Shown: positions 1-11,725 of the stretch, piece after piece
Layout: each line of letters opens with the position of its first letter
Position numbering within the stretch: the first letter of the stretch is position 1
Assembly (NCBI GenBank): GCA_030533445.1
Contig: CM060081.1
Location: 40,288,611 to 40,352,610, forward strand
Source: Cyprinodon diabolis
Taxonomy: Eukaryota > Chordata > Actinopteri > Cyprinodontiformes > Cyprinodontidae
Direction: 5' to 3'
DNA length: 64,000 nucleotides
Position numbers and translations under genes: made by a program
Notes under the pieces: model-generated
Database searches by the model: none
Told to the model about the DNA's origin: nothing
The model's input: the letters and a program-made list of their open reading frames with translations, nothing else

Positions 1-934
1 CTACATCTCTTCAGTCTCTGATGTCTAAAGAAGTGTTTGAATATGTTCAAGAAAAAGGTGGCCTAATCCAATGCTAATTTGCTGTCTAAAGTGACAAACC
101 CTTTATGTTACTCAGAATCCACTTCTGAGTTGATCAGTCTTTCATAATGATTCAACTCTCAGAGGTGCACCCATTTCAGTAGCAGAAATTACACCGTTTT
201 ATTTGCTGTCTGATTCCAATAAGTATCCTAACGGAGGACCCTTCAGACATTCAAGCATTTTTAGCATTTTCAGATTAAACCTACCTATTAGTCAAGTGAA
301 GCCACATTTGACTGACCGAACCACTGTCCAGTTTAGACCTCTGTAACCTTTTCTATAATAGAATAGAAAAAAAAAACTTGCTAGCAACAATGTAAAAAAA
401 CATTAATATAATAATACAATTATAAAAAAGTTAATTGCAGACACGGCAGCAGTAGCAGATTCACTTCATCGAGGGAAGGGAAGCAGAAAAGACCTAGTGG
501 CATTTACTACTTGTTCAGCTCCTTGATGGCAGGGGGCACAAAAGAATTTCTGCTATCAAGGAGCATCAAGATGTCTGAACTGGACACCTTAATGATAAAT
601 GATTGTAGACCAATATCTAAGATTGTTACAAAGAAAAATAAAATTCAGTTTATCAGCAAATTTAGATATTTTAAGGAGAAAAAACAACAAAGACCTCTTG
701 AGTTATTTTTAGTCATCCTTTCAACCACAGCAAATATCTTAAAGGTGATACATATAAACTTCTGTATTTAGGAGCTATATTCAGTACAGTTGAATGTTAT
801 GTCATGATGGACACAATGTAAAACAATTAAGCTAAATTGGTTCAGTTCTTAGTTGACAGACAGGTAATTACAATTTGGTAACTACACATTAGAGCAAACA
901 AAGAACCTGCTCATTAAAAAAAGAAAATATTTAC
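1..934. other. Intronic/flanking AT-rich sequence, no gene recognised
   Basis: This stretch lies downstream (minus-strand sense) of the ANKS1 exon that ends at 935, so it should be the next intron of that gene. No further SAM-domain exon was recognised in it. A short stretch near 515-600 faintly resembles the degraded C-terminal end of a fish retroelement, but not strongly enough to name. Confidence 0.4.
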
Positions 935-1007
935 CTGAGCTTGGTGTGTGGTGTTTGTTTTTGGTTGTTTCAATGCCAGCCCCAATCAACGTCATGATCT
1001 TCTCAAT
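935..1007 (-). CDS. anks1a: ANKS1-family adaptor, internal coding exon (73 nt)
   Basis: Read on the minus strand, this exon has a polypyrimidine tract and CAG acceptor just above 1007 and a GTAAAT donor at 934-929. It opens in phase 0 with IEKIMTLIGAGIETT. In the ANKS1A/ANKS1B family the same IEKIM-x2-IG-x-GI segment directly follows the ...SEWDE motif, which is how the upstream exon at 24469 ends, so the two exons join in frame. Family members are cytoplasmic adaptors with N-terminal ankyrin repeats, two SAM domains and a C-terminal PTB domain. ANKS1A acts in Eph-receptor signalling and trafficking. This segment is the linker before SAM1. The SAM and PTB exons must lie beyond the left edge. 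Choosing the a paralogue over the b paralogue rests on snrpc being the neighbour, so it is inference. Confidence 0.72.
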
Positions 1008-1312
1008 CTGTTAAAAGAAGATTAAAAAAAATTACATTACGTATCATTAGGTACTGAAATTAACTAACAAACCACAATACTTAATCCTAATCATTCTGAT
1101 AATCAAACTAATGCTTTACAAAACATAAACCAAGAATTTACAGTAATTTAACATTACTTTGGCCATTACGACTCTCTGTAACCAAAATGGTACCTCCAGA
1201 GAATCTGATCTGATTAAGTCCTATTAGACATATCCACAAAACCAAAAGCACTAGCTTGATGCAGCATAATGTGCAGAGTGTGACAGAAAGAAGCTCAGGA
1301 TTAGGATGTTTT

Positions 1313-2180
1313 TGTTGGGATCCTGAGGTTTGCCCACCAGAGGGCGCCAAGGATCCCTTCCTGATTGTTTTGTTTTGTTTTTCTCTGTTTGGTTCTGGAG
1401 TGCTGTCTACCTTCCTCCACTAGAGGGTGTTCTGGATCTCCTGAACCTGGAGCTGTCTTCACCAGGTGATCTTCATCTGTTCATCAGGGGACCAGTATTT
1501 AAGTGGACTGTGGACAACACTCCGACGCCAGAGTGTTAGTTAACCACGGTAAAGAAACCCTGAGCCAACCAGCCTGTCCGATTCTCTGACTCCGCAGAGA
1601 ACAGAACCCGAACCTGATCAGTTTTGTTTTTTTTCTGCTTCTAGGAAGAAACCCAACTGAACCCTGGAACTCTGGATGAGTCTCCATAGCTGAACTCTGC
1701 CTGCGGTATCTCAGGAGCTCTGGAGGAGTCCATCTGAAGACTGCCAACCTACTCTGGAATGAACCCTGGGCACTTTGGAAAAGTCCCCTTGCTGTAATCT
1801 GCCTGCCGCATCTCAAGAGCTCTGGAGGAGTTAATCAGAAATCTGCCTTCCTGCTATTGGTAGTCAAGCAGGAGATCTACAGTCTAAATCTGCTTACCTG
1901 TTCTCTAGGTGAGAACTCAGAGCAACTCTAGGACTGAGTCCACGCTAGTCTGTAGCCTAGCCCTGCTGCTGCTTAGCCCTCTGCTATCCCTCAGTCTCTG
2001 GACTCTCTCCTCCGCTCAACCATAACCACAGATCAGAGCATTCTGTGTGACCTGCCCGAACTCATTCCTGTATCAGAACCAGACCTGGATTGTGTTTTGT
2101 GTTAATAAACTGTTTAAACTTTATTTCAGTCTCCGTGGTGTTCTGCATTTGGGTTTAGCTCCACTTAACCCATCACGACA
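1313..2180 (+). mobile_element. Solo LTR, family 1 copy 1
   Basis: The 868-bp segment begins TGTTGGGATCC and ends CATCACGACA, the TG...CA ends of an LTR. It is flanked by the identical 5-bp duplication GTTTT at 1308-1312 and 2181-2185. Inside are a TATA-like TATTTAAG near 1494 and a polyadenylation signal AATAAA at 2104-2109, in the order expected of U3-R. No second LTR and no gag/pol lie next to it, so it is a solo LTR left by recombination. The element at 42536-43266 is a diverged relative in the opposite orientation and shares long blocks, including the 3' end around GTCTCCGTGGTGTTCTGCA. A Gypsy-like origin is a guess. Confidence 0.85.
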
Positions 2181-2869
2181 GTTTTGGCCCTAAAAGAGAG
2201 GAATGCTTACTCAAAACGACACAGACTTTCTAGAGCCAACAAAGCAAAACAACTGTTCGTTGATTACATTTGTCTGGTATTGCAACACTTGGGTATTAAT
2301 GTTGTGCTTTTCGGCCCAGTTTATGTGTTGCACGAAATAAAATAAACATAAAACAAAAGGTCATAGGGTCCCAATAATCAAACCTTTTGGTATTTCAGTA
2401 CTATTACTGACTTACAAAATCTAAATAAAAACATGTATGATGCTTTAGTTTATGCAGTCCTTTTATGTTTTGTCCAATTAAAAACACCTTATACAAAGTG
2501 TGTAACTTTGGTATTTTCTTAGTAAGGGGATCAGGTAGCATCCCTGATATTTTCCCATGTGTCCCATCCAACTTCAGTTCATCATCCCCAATTTACTATA
2601 AACAGTGATATTAACAGATGCTCTCTTTTATATATTTATTTTTTTTTACTTTCCTTTTTCAAGTTACTCATTAAAATGTTACGCTAATAAGTTAAAAACA
2701 TTTGATGCAATCAACTATCTTGTCATTTTATGCTTGTTGAAAGTAAGAGACTTCTGTAAAGTTAGTATGTCAAAGTTGTTTTTGTTTTGTTCTTTATTTT
2801 AATTAACTTTATGCTAAATAAGTATGAATAAGAATATTTATTAATTTTTTTTAAATTGCTGGATAGGAA

Positions 2870-2935
2870 ACAAATCGTGTGTTTTAAACTGCCTTGAGAT
2901 GATATTTGTTAAAAATGGTAATCTATAAAAAAAAA
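2870..2935 (+). repeat. Possible L2-type LINE 3' tail fragment
   Basis: ACTGCCTTGAGATGATATTTGTT followed by a short AT-rich run resembles the 3' end shared by fish L2-like LINEs, where a 'tgccttgaga' block precedes the terminal A-rich repeats. Only about 60 bases are recognisable. Confidence 0.35.
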
Positions 2936-3665
2936 TATTTAAAATCTACTGAATTGAGTCAAAACTTACTGAATAAATAATAAAACTTAACTGAGTCTGA
3001 TTGGAACAGGGGTCCAGGTTTATTATTTAGGAAATATACATAAGATGCATTTTTTCTGTTACCATAGATTAGTTGAACCATACACTCTTGGATTCATCAT
3101 ATGAATTGCATTGAAGAGAAATCATTCTAATCTGTTTAAGCATAAGCACTTGTCAACAGGTTTTCAAAGTATTTGCTGATACTCAGTGTTTCAAGGACAA
3201 TAAGACCTCACACACAATGCAATATATCAGTATGCAAACAAGTAACACATTTAGATACCACTCAATATTCTTTTGTTGTTTGCAGAGACATAAACCTGAA
3301 TATAAATGTTTATCAGCTGCAAGCAAGCCAACTTTGATGGCATCAAAATGTATGTGCAAAATATTTCCAACCAGACCGGTATCTAAATATAGAAACCCGG
3401 GTGTAGACTTTTACAATCAGCAATACAGGTTTTTGCAAGACTGAAAAACTGATTCTACTCTCTCTACTGACACCAGGCAGAGACACAGCCAGGCTTATTT
3501 GATGTAATATTTAGTGTTTGAAAAAGCACTATGCTCTTCGCTAGTGGCATCAACACTGTGGAAAAGCCTTGATTCATTTGGAAGTCAGGCACGTGGGATG
3601 CATGGCATATGCCTCCAGCAATACAGACCCCACATTACTCTTTGAATTAACCCAGTTACATTCTA

Positions 3666-3713
3666 TATTTCACACACAAACACACACACCAAAACACACA
3701 CATGCATACACAG
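3666..3713 (+). repeat. CA-rich imperfect microsatellite
   Basis: The segment is an interrupted CACACA tract with AAACA and CATGCATA interruptions. Confidence 0.7.
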
Positions 3714-5192
3714 TCCAGGAATACATTAAATCTAAGCTGAATTGCACCTTTATTAAAACCTGTCACTAAAAATGCTGCTTCTGAGAAAAGCCAGTGACAC
3801 AAAATTAACAGAGGTTAAAAATAAAACATGTCTGCACATTATAACAGAGATATTCAGCAATCTAACAATGAATACAGTCTATGGATAGATATATTGCATT
3901 TTTCTCTACACAAAGATTTGACTTAACTCACTAAAAAAAACATCCAACTTTTGGTTGATTCAATTTTAGCCATTACACACGTTTAAATGCTAATGGAGTT
4001 TCTGTTTTCTTGTTTGTTTTACTTTTTCTTCAATCAAACTCCTCTTGATTCTTGAATTCCTTGTGTGCTGTAAGTTTATTTTGTTATTAAAAGCCTCACC
4101 ATGCTACATCTATGTTCCGGTCTGTAGCTTGGTCCATCTACCTCACCCTTTATGACATTGCTGACCTATAGCCTCCTCCTTTATGGCAGATGGATTTTTT
4201 ATTCTTTATTTTGTTTATTTGTTCATTGGTTTTGTCCATTTTTAAGTTTTGCTTCATGATCCAAAGAAAAGGTCATCTGGAGGTCTACAAGTCTATATAA
4301 ATCTTTACATAATATATCTATTCATTTTCTGTACCTGCTTAATATGTCCAGTGCTTTAGGATCAATCCCTATGGGGGAGTAAGCATATGTCTCTTCTTGT
4401 AGACAGCTTCCTAGTTGGGTCCTAGTTGTGTCTATTCTCTTTGGGAAATCTAAGGTACTTTCACCTCCGCCACCTTCATTTCTTCTCCAATGATGTTAAT
4501 AGTTTTCAACTTTTTCTTTCATCTGAAATCTACAATTATCTCCCTTGTTTTGTTGACATTCAGGATCAGATGATTGTTTCATCACATGCCACAAAGTAGT
4601 TCTCCTGTTCCCAGTACTCAGCTTCTTGTCCATCTCTAAAAAAAAAAAAAAAACCCATGACAGTCAATTCATTCAAGTACCGTATTTCTACAGATAACAG
4701 TGTCCTGTAAAGAAGGTCAGAGGTGTAAAGAGTAGAAATGAATGATGAGAGTACCACCCCCATTGGTGCTCCTTTGCAAGTAAACCAGCTGTTTGAGTAG
4801 TTTTCTTTACTTTCAGTATGACAAATGATGGTCTGTTTGTCAGGTAGTGAAGCAAATCATGCTGAACGGTGTAAATGCACTGGAAAAATTAAATAATGTA
4901 ACTCTGACTGTGCTATCTGCCTTGTCTAAATAACAGAGGGTTTATTAAAGCAGATGTATCATGCAATCTTCAACTCTAACTCCACAGCAATAGGCAAACT
5001 GCAGGGGTCCTGATAGCTGATTTGTTTGCTTGCTCAGCTGGTTCAACATGAGTCACTCTAACACCTTCATCATGTGTGATGCAAGGGCAAAAGGTCTACT
5101 GTCAATTGGGGGTTTTTGCTAAGTTTTCCTCTGAGTCTGATCAAGGCAGAAGGTCTTCTGCATCACAGGAATCCTGTCCTGGGTCAGGTTAA

Positions 5193-5810
5193 AGGAATAG
5201 TACACCCAAAACATGATTAGCCTTCATTTTCCTTCATTTTCTGTTCACGAGTCTACGGAAATCACAGCAGACCAAACCAGATGAAAGTGCGGATTCAGCG
5301 TCTGCTCTGCCGATAATGCAAGCGTAGAAGAAGAAATGTGCTGTTTACCTGTGCAAAGAAACAACGCAAGAAAAATGTCTGAGGACTTCAGTGTTGAGGA
5401 AGAGCATGAGTTCTTTGCCGAGCTGAATGCGCACTTTCATCTGGTTTGGTCTGCCGCGGTTTCCGTAGACTCGTGAACGCGCTTTTAGGAAATCCTATAC
5501 ACTACTGTTTAGGCTCTAAAAACATTCTAAATGACTTTGTTTCGAGTAAATTATGGACGCTACCCACTCAGGACACTTGGAATACATTGGACAAGCAGTA
5601 TGGAGGAATATTGACACGTTTTTTGTGGACTTTTATGGACCTTTCTGCCTCGGGCGCTATGGACCTCCATTTTTTGAATGTCAGCAGACAGCAAGAAGCC
5701 TCCCAGATCTCCAGATGCATTTGAGATATCAAAAAAGTACTCCAGAGTGTTGTTCAGCATGGGGGTGAGTAGAAAATGAAGGCTAATCATGTTTTGGGTG
5801 TACTATTCCT
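5193..5810. mobile_element. TTAA-target MITE with 39-bp perfect TIRs
   Basis: The element begins AGGAATAGTACACCC. Its last 39 bases (5772-5810) are the exact reverse complement of its first 39 (5193-5231). TTAA flanks both ends (5189-5192 and 5811-5814), the target duplication used by piggyBac and Kolobok-type elements. A second inverted pair lies inside: about 50 bases at 5244-5293 recur in reverse complement at 5428-5477 with few differences. No transposase remains, so it is non-autonomous. The open frames inside overlap one another on both strands and look like chance. Confidence 0.85.
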
Positions 5811-7081
5811 TTAAGTTTGAAGAGGTGCTGTAGAAGCCTGAAAGCAGGCCTGGTCCTGAACTGTCAATTCTAAAAACAGAAAGGTTGAAAGGGGAGGGAG
5901 CTCAACCATCTTCTGATTTGGCCATGAAGAAACACATAACGGTAGGACAGTTCATGGCAAATTTTTCATCTTCTCAGGAAAATACAACATTTCAAACGTG
6001 GGGGGAATGTCCATTGGACTTTATATATGACAGAGGGATGCTGAGCTTGCTCCTGAACTGAACCCATTTGGGAATAAGTATAATTATTTGGCTCTTTTTA
6101 AACTTGGAAATTTCTGATCCTGCTTTTGATTGAAGCCTCTGATGTTCTTCATCTCTGAGCATGCATTTCTGATATTGTTCTGCTGGAGGTTGCTTTCCAT
6201 ATTCTTCCTGTATGCCTTCTCTGTTTTCCTTATCTTGATCTTAAGTTAAATCTGTGTACTCCTGAGAAATCCTCTACCTTCCTGAAGACTCTTTCTTTTT
6301 TGTTTAGTAGTTCCCTCAGATCCAGGGTTTATTATAGTAAAAGCATCTCAATGTTTTGGTTTGAATTGTGTCATCTACATTAAAGTTCATATAGTTTGTC
6401 ACACAATAAGCCATTGCATTGATATACTCCCCATGTGGCGGGCACAGTGCATCACAGTCTGTATGCTTAAAACACCCTTGCACGGCTCCTTCGGCTTCCT
6501 GTAACCCTCTTCCTCGAGTTATCTTTGATGCAGGTTGCCTGTTATAAAGAGGCACATACTCTGAGCAGAGAAAAACAAGATTATGATTAGATTTCCCAAG
6601 AGGAGTTCATACCTTGACAATTTTATAAGTCCAAACTTTAGTTTTTTTCTGTAACGGCACTTAACAAACTATTGGATTGAATGCAGAAACTTGGATTTTA
6701 GTTATTACTTAGTTACCTTTTGTGAGTTCTGAGGGTTAGAATACAAATAGAAAGGTAATTTAGAATTACGGAAACTAATTTCCTTTGAAATCTGATGTGT
6801 AATTGCAGGGGCACTGTGGATGTCATATTTATTTAGAGGTTAGAGAATATTTTTGAGACAGTGCTGTTCCTCAATCCTCAAAAGAAAATATGTCTGCCCA
6901 TGATGTCTCCCTGCAGATGTTAAGGAATCATAATAATACCCTTCCCAGATATAATCTCCTTTATTACCAGTAATCTATTTGAGAAAAATAGCCGGTTCCT
7001 TCCATACCAGAGACCAGTGCAGAGGATTTTGTCTCATGTGGGTATCTTGCTGGTTGAACAAGCCTCCCAGTTTGTCAGTGA

Positions 7082-8351
7082 CAGTGTTGGGCACGTTACT
7101 TTGAAAAGTAATTAGTTATAGTTACTAGTTACTTCTCCCAAAAAGTAACTGAGTTACTAACTGAGTTACTCCAAAATAAAAGTAACTAGTTACTAGTAAA
7201 AGTAACCATTGTGTTACTTTTGTGTTTCTCGCCCCGGTAACCCTGACCACCCAGCCCCCACCTTCTCCCCGTGTGTTTCCAAAGCCAGCTGAATAGAGTG
7301 GATGACAAAGACAAGAACCTGCAGAGAGTTTAGCATTTATTGCAACTCAACGTAAAAAACATCAGGGGGGAACGCCATGTGAAGTTTTTAAACAGGGCAA
7401 AAAAAAAAAAAAATAACTGGGGATGTCTAATTCTGAAATCCTGTGTTTGGGTTGTTATAATTACTGCAACATCTATCTATCCATCTATCTATCAAGATGT
7501 ATACTCTGCGTGTGACATAAAATACGGATCTCCATCCCTGCCACAAAGGCCATCAAATAATGTTTAAAATAAAAAATACAGTAGGTTGAGAAGGCAGAGT
7601 ATCCATCCATCCATCCATCCATCCATCCATCCATCCATCCATCCATCCATCCATCCATTCAGATTTCTCCCTTTCATTTGATCGTTCACGCTCTCCATAG
7701 TTCTCCTGTGGCGCGAGCACAGGGCGACTGTTACGCGCCTTTAGCGAGCATGTGCGTTTCCTGTCGCTTGCGCGGGGAATCGTGCCGCCTGCGCTGTGCG
7801 GAGATGCAGAGGAAACCGTATGTGATGGGGAAACGCAGCTCGACGTAACACCGGTATTTCCATCAGGAAAACGCTGTTTTGCTGCTGGATCCTCCTCACT
7901 CTCCATCTCTCTGTGTGTGCTGTACGTTAACACCCACCAGCAGAAACACCCACCTACCCAACTGACAGACGGAATCTCACTATACATCAGCCATTCTCAT
8001 CCTCCCCTCTCTCATGACAAGGCGCGCGCCTCTGGATGACCTAAAAAATAATCTTTAATATCTCTTAAACAAAAGTAGCACAAACAATATTTTTTTCTGC
8101 ACAAATCTGCACTAATGTTGCACTAACCATTCAGTCTATTTGCAGAGTTTTTGGACGTGGGTGGGGTGTCAGCTTCACGCAGCTGCGCACGAGTCCTATC
8201 ATGAAAAAAGGTTCATTGTGCGACCTGAGTAACGCGCAGTAACGGGGTGTCTGCAATGGTAACTGCGTTATAGTTACAGTCAAAGTAATTAGTTAGATTA
8301 CTCGTTACTAAAACAAGGTAACGGCGTTCAAGGCCGTTAGTCCCATCACTG
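7082..8351. mobile_element. Non-autonomous hAT element, 8-bp TSD
   Basis: The ends are CAGTGTTGGG and CCCATCACTG, imperfect inverted repeats. They are flanked by the exact 8-bp direct repeat GTCAGTGA at 7074-7081 and 8352-8359, as hAT insertions produce. Both sub-terminal regions are dense in GTTACT/AGTAAC motifs that are inverted between the two ends. The core is GC-richer than its surroundings and carries an ATCC microsatellite. No transposase domain is visible. Confidence 0.88.
7601..7658 (+). repeat. (ATCC)n microsatellite
   Basis: About 14 uninterrupted tetranucleotide copies lie inside the hAT element. A minus-strand frame crossing it encodes a WMDG repeat, which is an artefact of the microsatellite. 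Confidence 0.95.
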
Positions 8352-9334
8352 GTCAGTGAGCACTCACTCTTCTTTAAACAACACCTCTTTCTTTAAAGAC
8401 CTAACACACTGCAAATCTGCACTTGTTTTATCTAACACTTGCTCCATTTGAATAGTCATTTAAGTAATATTACTACTGGATTTTAATGCCGGTGTTCTCT
8501 ACTAAAGCTTAGACTTTACGTAATTATCTTTTAGCAAAGAATTTGCTCAAAGCATGGACTTAAACGAGTTATACTGTTGGTGAAATTAAAGCTGCATAAG
8601 GGACCAGTGAGCATGACCACTCACTGATCCTTCTATTTGACCTTTATCAATATTCTCTAAATCTTTTAATGTTGCTAAAGCCCCAAAGCTCTGCAGAAAG
8701 AACCATTATTCATAATTAGAATCACTATTTGTCTATGTAGTCTGTACTGTTTCATATAATTAAGTTGGTGACCCGCTGTGAGATGTTAGAGCAGTTTTTA
8801 GGTTCCCTTGTGTTAAACTATCTATTGTAAATGCAACAGGACTCCTGCACAGAGTAGGCACAGTGATTCAGTTATGCTAAATTACTTCATCACTTCGTTT
8901 TGTGCATTATTGCACTCAGTTAAAAACAAACTATGAGTACTGTAAAGCTTGTATTTTGAATCATCAACTTGACTGAACTTGATTAATTTGGCTATTTCCA
9001 AATTTGAAAGAGGTGCAGAATATACTGCATAAATTGTGTTAAAAATATTGAATTTGGACAGTCCAGTCCAGTGGCAGTCTGCAGACCTCTGCAGTTGGAA
9101 TAAAAGCTTGCATCATGAAGATTAAAATGATAATGCCTTCACTGAAGAAGAGGAAATCAGGAGAAAAGTTCTCTTTGAGGTTGAAGATCCTCTGTGCCAA
9201 GCCAAGCCAATTGTAATCCTATAGGAGTCAAATGAAAACTTCAGTCTGACGTTTTAGTTTTTGTTCCACTTCTGACTGGCACTGTAACATGTACAAGGTG
9301 ATTCTACAAAATTATTATTATTGTATTTGACCAG

Positions 9335-9892
9335 TTAAGCCGGGCGTACACTGTGTGATTTTCAGGGCGATTTTCCAGTCATGAGAGAATTTTTTGTGAT
9401 CTCATCCTGATCGTGCGTCGTGTAGTGTACAGGGGGTTACCAGGGGCGATCAGCCTCTCACGACCACCTCCCGATCGGGAATCGTGAGGTCAGGGAGAAA
9501 ATCAAATATGTTTTATTTTCTCCCAACCGTCGTGGGCAAATCACTCAGGGCACATGCGCAAAGAGGGATTTTTCTTTTTCTTCTTCCTCTCAGATCTAAA
9601 CACAGCAGTGTGGCAGGGATGCAATGAGTGAAATGCAGTTCTGTGCACAAATTGCCAAGGCGCTGTGTTTTACTATAGTGAGCTTAAAATTCCCCTTCGA
9701 TTTGTTTGGCTTCCAGATAGACGAGTCAGAGCAGCTCCATCTCCCTGCAGAGCTGAGTCCGACGTGGTTTTTAGTCGTACAGTGTGAGCAGGTAGATCGC
9801 ATCAGAGCGTCAGACCTGTGCATACTGATCTCGTGTAAACTGCATTGTTTTGGCCCAGATGCCAATCTGGGCCAATACAATGCAGTTTTGTA
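9335..9892. mobile_element. Non-autonomous DNA transposon fragment
   Basis: It opens with AAGCCGGGCGTACACTGTG and continues with GATTTT/GATCGT-rich sequence. Near 9770-9800 it has the reverse-complement-like motif AGTCGTACAGTGTGAG. Alternating 'gcgatt' and 'cacactgt' blocks of this kind are typical of a fish MITE family. The 3' end is replaced by the hairpin at 9837-9888, so exact borders are uncertain. Confidence 0.5.
9837..9888. repeat. 24-bp-arm hairpin
   Basis: The arm 9837-9860 (AAACTGCATTG...CCCAGAT) pairs with 9865-9888 with one mismatch in 24 positions around a 4-base loop. It looks like a small foldback inside the MITE remnant. Confidence 0.9.
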
Positions 9893-9979
9893 AAAGTGCT
9901 AAGATACAGTTGGTATAACTACAAAGGCGCTGTACAAACTTAATCACTAAGCTGCCTAGTTGAAGTGCACTTAAACCCT

Positions 9980-10105
9980 AAAGCCAGGCGTACGCTGTGC
10001 GATTTATTTCAATCGTTGCACGTAGCTACAGCTCACACTGTACGACTAACCGCAGGGTTAAGTCATACAGGGTGAGTTCACAGCTCGCGATTTATGTTCG
10101 GTAAC
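9980..10105. repeat. Second fragment of the 9.3 kb MITE family
   Basis: AAAGCCAGGCGTACGCTGTGC repeats the 5' end motif seen at 9335. It is followed by CACACTGTACGACTAA and a second 'gcgattt' block. It is probably a truncated relative or the displaced other end of the same element. Confidence 0.45.
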
Positions 10106-10247
10106 GTGCTGGCCACCACAACAATAAAGTTTAAACTAAGGTTTCAACTTTTCATTTCTTCTCAGATGCTGAAAAGAAATGACTGAGGGTTGCAATTACT
10201 GGATAAACCATATTATAGGAATCTTCAGAGAGAGCAGTTTTTTTTTT

Positions 10248-10380
10248 GTTTTTGTTTTTTTGTATTTCTTTTATTTAACCAGGTAAACCCCGTTGAGATC
10301 TGGATCTCATTTTCAAGGGGGACCTGGGCAGAGATCTGCAATACACTGCAACCTGGCTACAAAAAAAAACAATTAATACA
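10248..10380 (-). repeat. LINE/SINE 3' tail (TTTATTTAACCAGGTAAA type)
   Basis: TTTTATTTAACCAGGTAAAC, followed by GTTGAGATCTGGATCTC and a GGGGGACCTGG block, is a widely dispersed fish retroposon 3'-end motif, here in minus orientation. No coding part is attached. Confidence 0.55.
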
Positions 10381-10804
10381 TATGCACAAATATAAAACAA
10401 TAAAAACAATTTAAAAGCAGTGACACTGTTTCATAGAAGCTTGTTGTCTCTCGAAATAAGTCCAATGAAATAGTGTCTGACATCTTGGTCTCAGTTATTA
10501 ATCTATTAATTTATATTCTTGTATCAATACATATTACAGTTAAACACAGCAAAGTTTTGGTTTATTGGTTTATTTTACACAAGTAAGCAAGCAGCAACTG
10601 AGGTCCTTCTTGAGACTGAGGAACCAACTTGCAGCTGGAGCTTTCTGGTTTGACCATCGTGTGAATGACAGTATAGAGTGTATCCAATGCTTAGGCCTTA
10701 AAAGTTTGAGTCTTATTTAGCTTCCTTGAGGAGAAAGCTTGTAAAAGATGAGTTTTCTTCATTATTCTGTTGCAAGAACATTTAACCCTCAAAAAACATT
10801 GGGC

Positions 10805-11725
10805 TAGATCAATCTCACTTTTCACAAATACACATATGTGACAGGACAAAGATTCACAAGTGCACAGAACGATTCACACAAGCACAAAAAAACCACACAC
10901 ACAGAACGATTGAAGCAAAGACTATTGACATAAAAACTCCCATCAACATCCGGCATATTAGTAGTTTCTGCCCTATTATTTTCTTTTTGTTATGGAGTTT
11001 TGAAACAGGGATGACTTATACAGAATTGGTTTGTATCAACTATGTTTGTTCTCTGCTCCCAAACTTAGCATCTCTTCATCCATGCCTGAGATAAGAAGTT
11101 TGTTTTGAAGTTACTCTTGAAAGTTGTTGTGACTGGATTTGGTTAAACTTTAAACCTCTTGGTATAAAATAAATATTTTGATGGAAATGAGAAATCTGCC
11201 AGTACCGATAGTTTGAATCCAATAATTTAAATAAAAGGTTTTAGTTTTTGGGAATATATAAGAATTATGCTCTAATAGTTACCAATCTGCTGTTACCATA
11301 ATTTATATTTGGCTAACAGGATCTTCTCGACATCCCTTTTCCTGTTTAATGTGATTCCAATTGCAGATTTTGGGGTAAGTCATCCCACTTTCTTGTAATT
11401 GGCTTATACAAGGGAGCTTTGTGATTGGTGGCAAACCATCCCCTGTTTGAAAAACTGCATTTGTGTATCGAGGCACATCAAGGGAGTGTCAAAAATCCAC
11501 ACACAAATGCAGTGAAGTTTAAAGACCATGGGTAATATGTATTTAAATTTATAATTGTTTATGGAACAGAAATATTTTGGTGAATCTTGTTTTGTGCATA
11601 TGTGGATCTTGTATGCTTGCATCAATCGTTCTGTGCGTTTGTAAATCTTGCCCTTTGTGTGTGTAGATTTTTTGTGCTTGTGTGAATCACTTATCTTTTT
11701 GTTAAAACTGAGACCGATCTACAGT
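10805..11725. mobile_element. Foldback-type DNA element with repeated CACAGAACGATT motifs
   Basis: The left end (about 10807-10920) and right end (about 11600-11724) are imperfect inverted copies of each other. GATCAATCTCAC on the left faces the complement of GTGAGACCGATC-like sequence on the right, and ACAAGCACAAAAAA and CACAGAACGATT occur in mirrored order. The motif CACAGAACGATT occurs twice on the left and once in reverse on the right. No protein is encoded. Exact termini and target duplication were not resolved. Confidence 0.55.

Noticed and set aside
4560..5160. Possible degraded coding sequence (LINE or host pseudogene) on the minus strand
   Set aside because: Some blocks looked familiar (for example near 4740-5100), but no ordered motif set could be read in any frame, so no call was made.
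7553..7987. 144-codon minus-strand frame with WMDG repeats
   Set aside because: The repeats are the ATCC microsatellite translated, and the frame is inside a non-autonomous hAT element.
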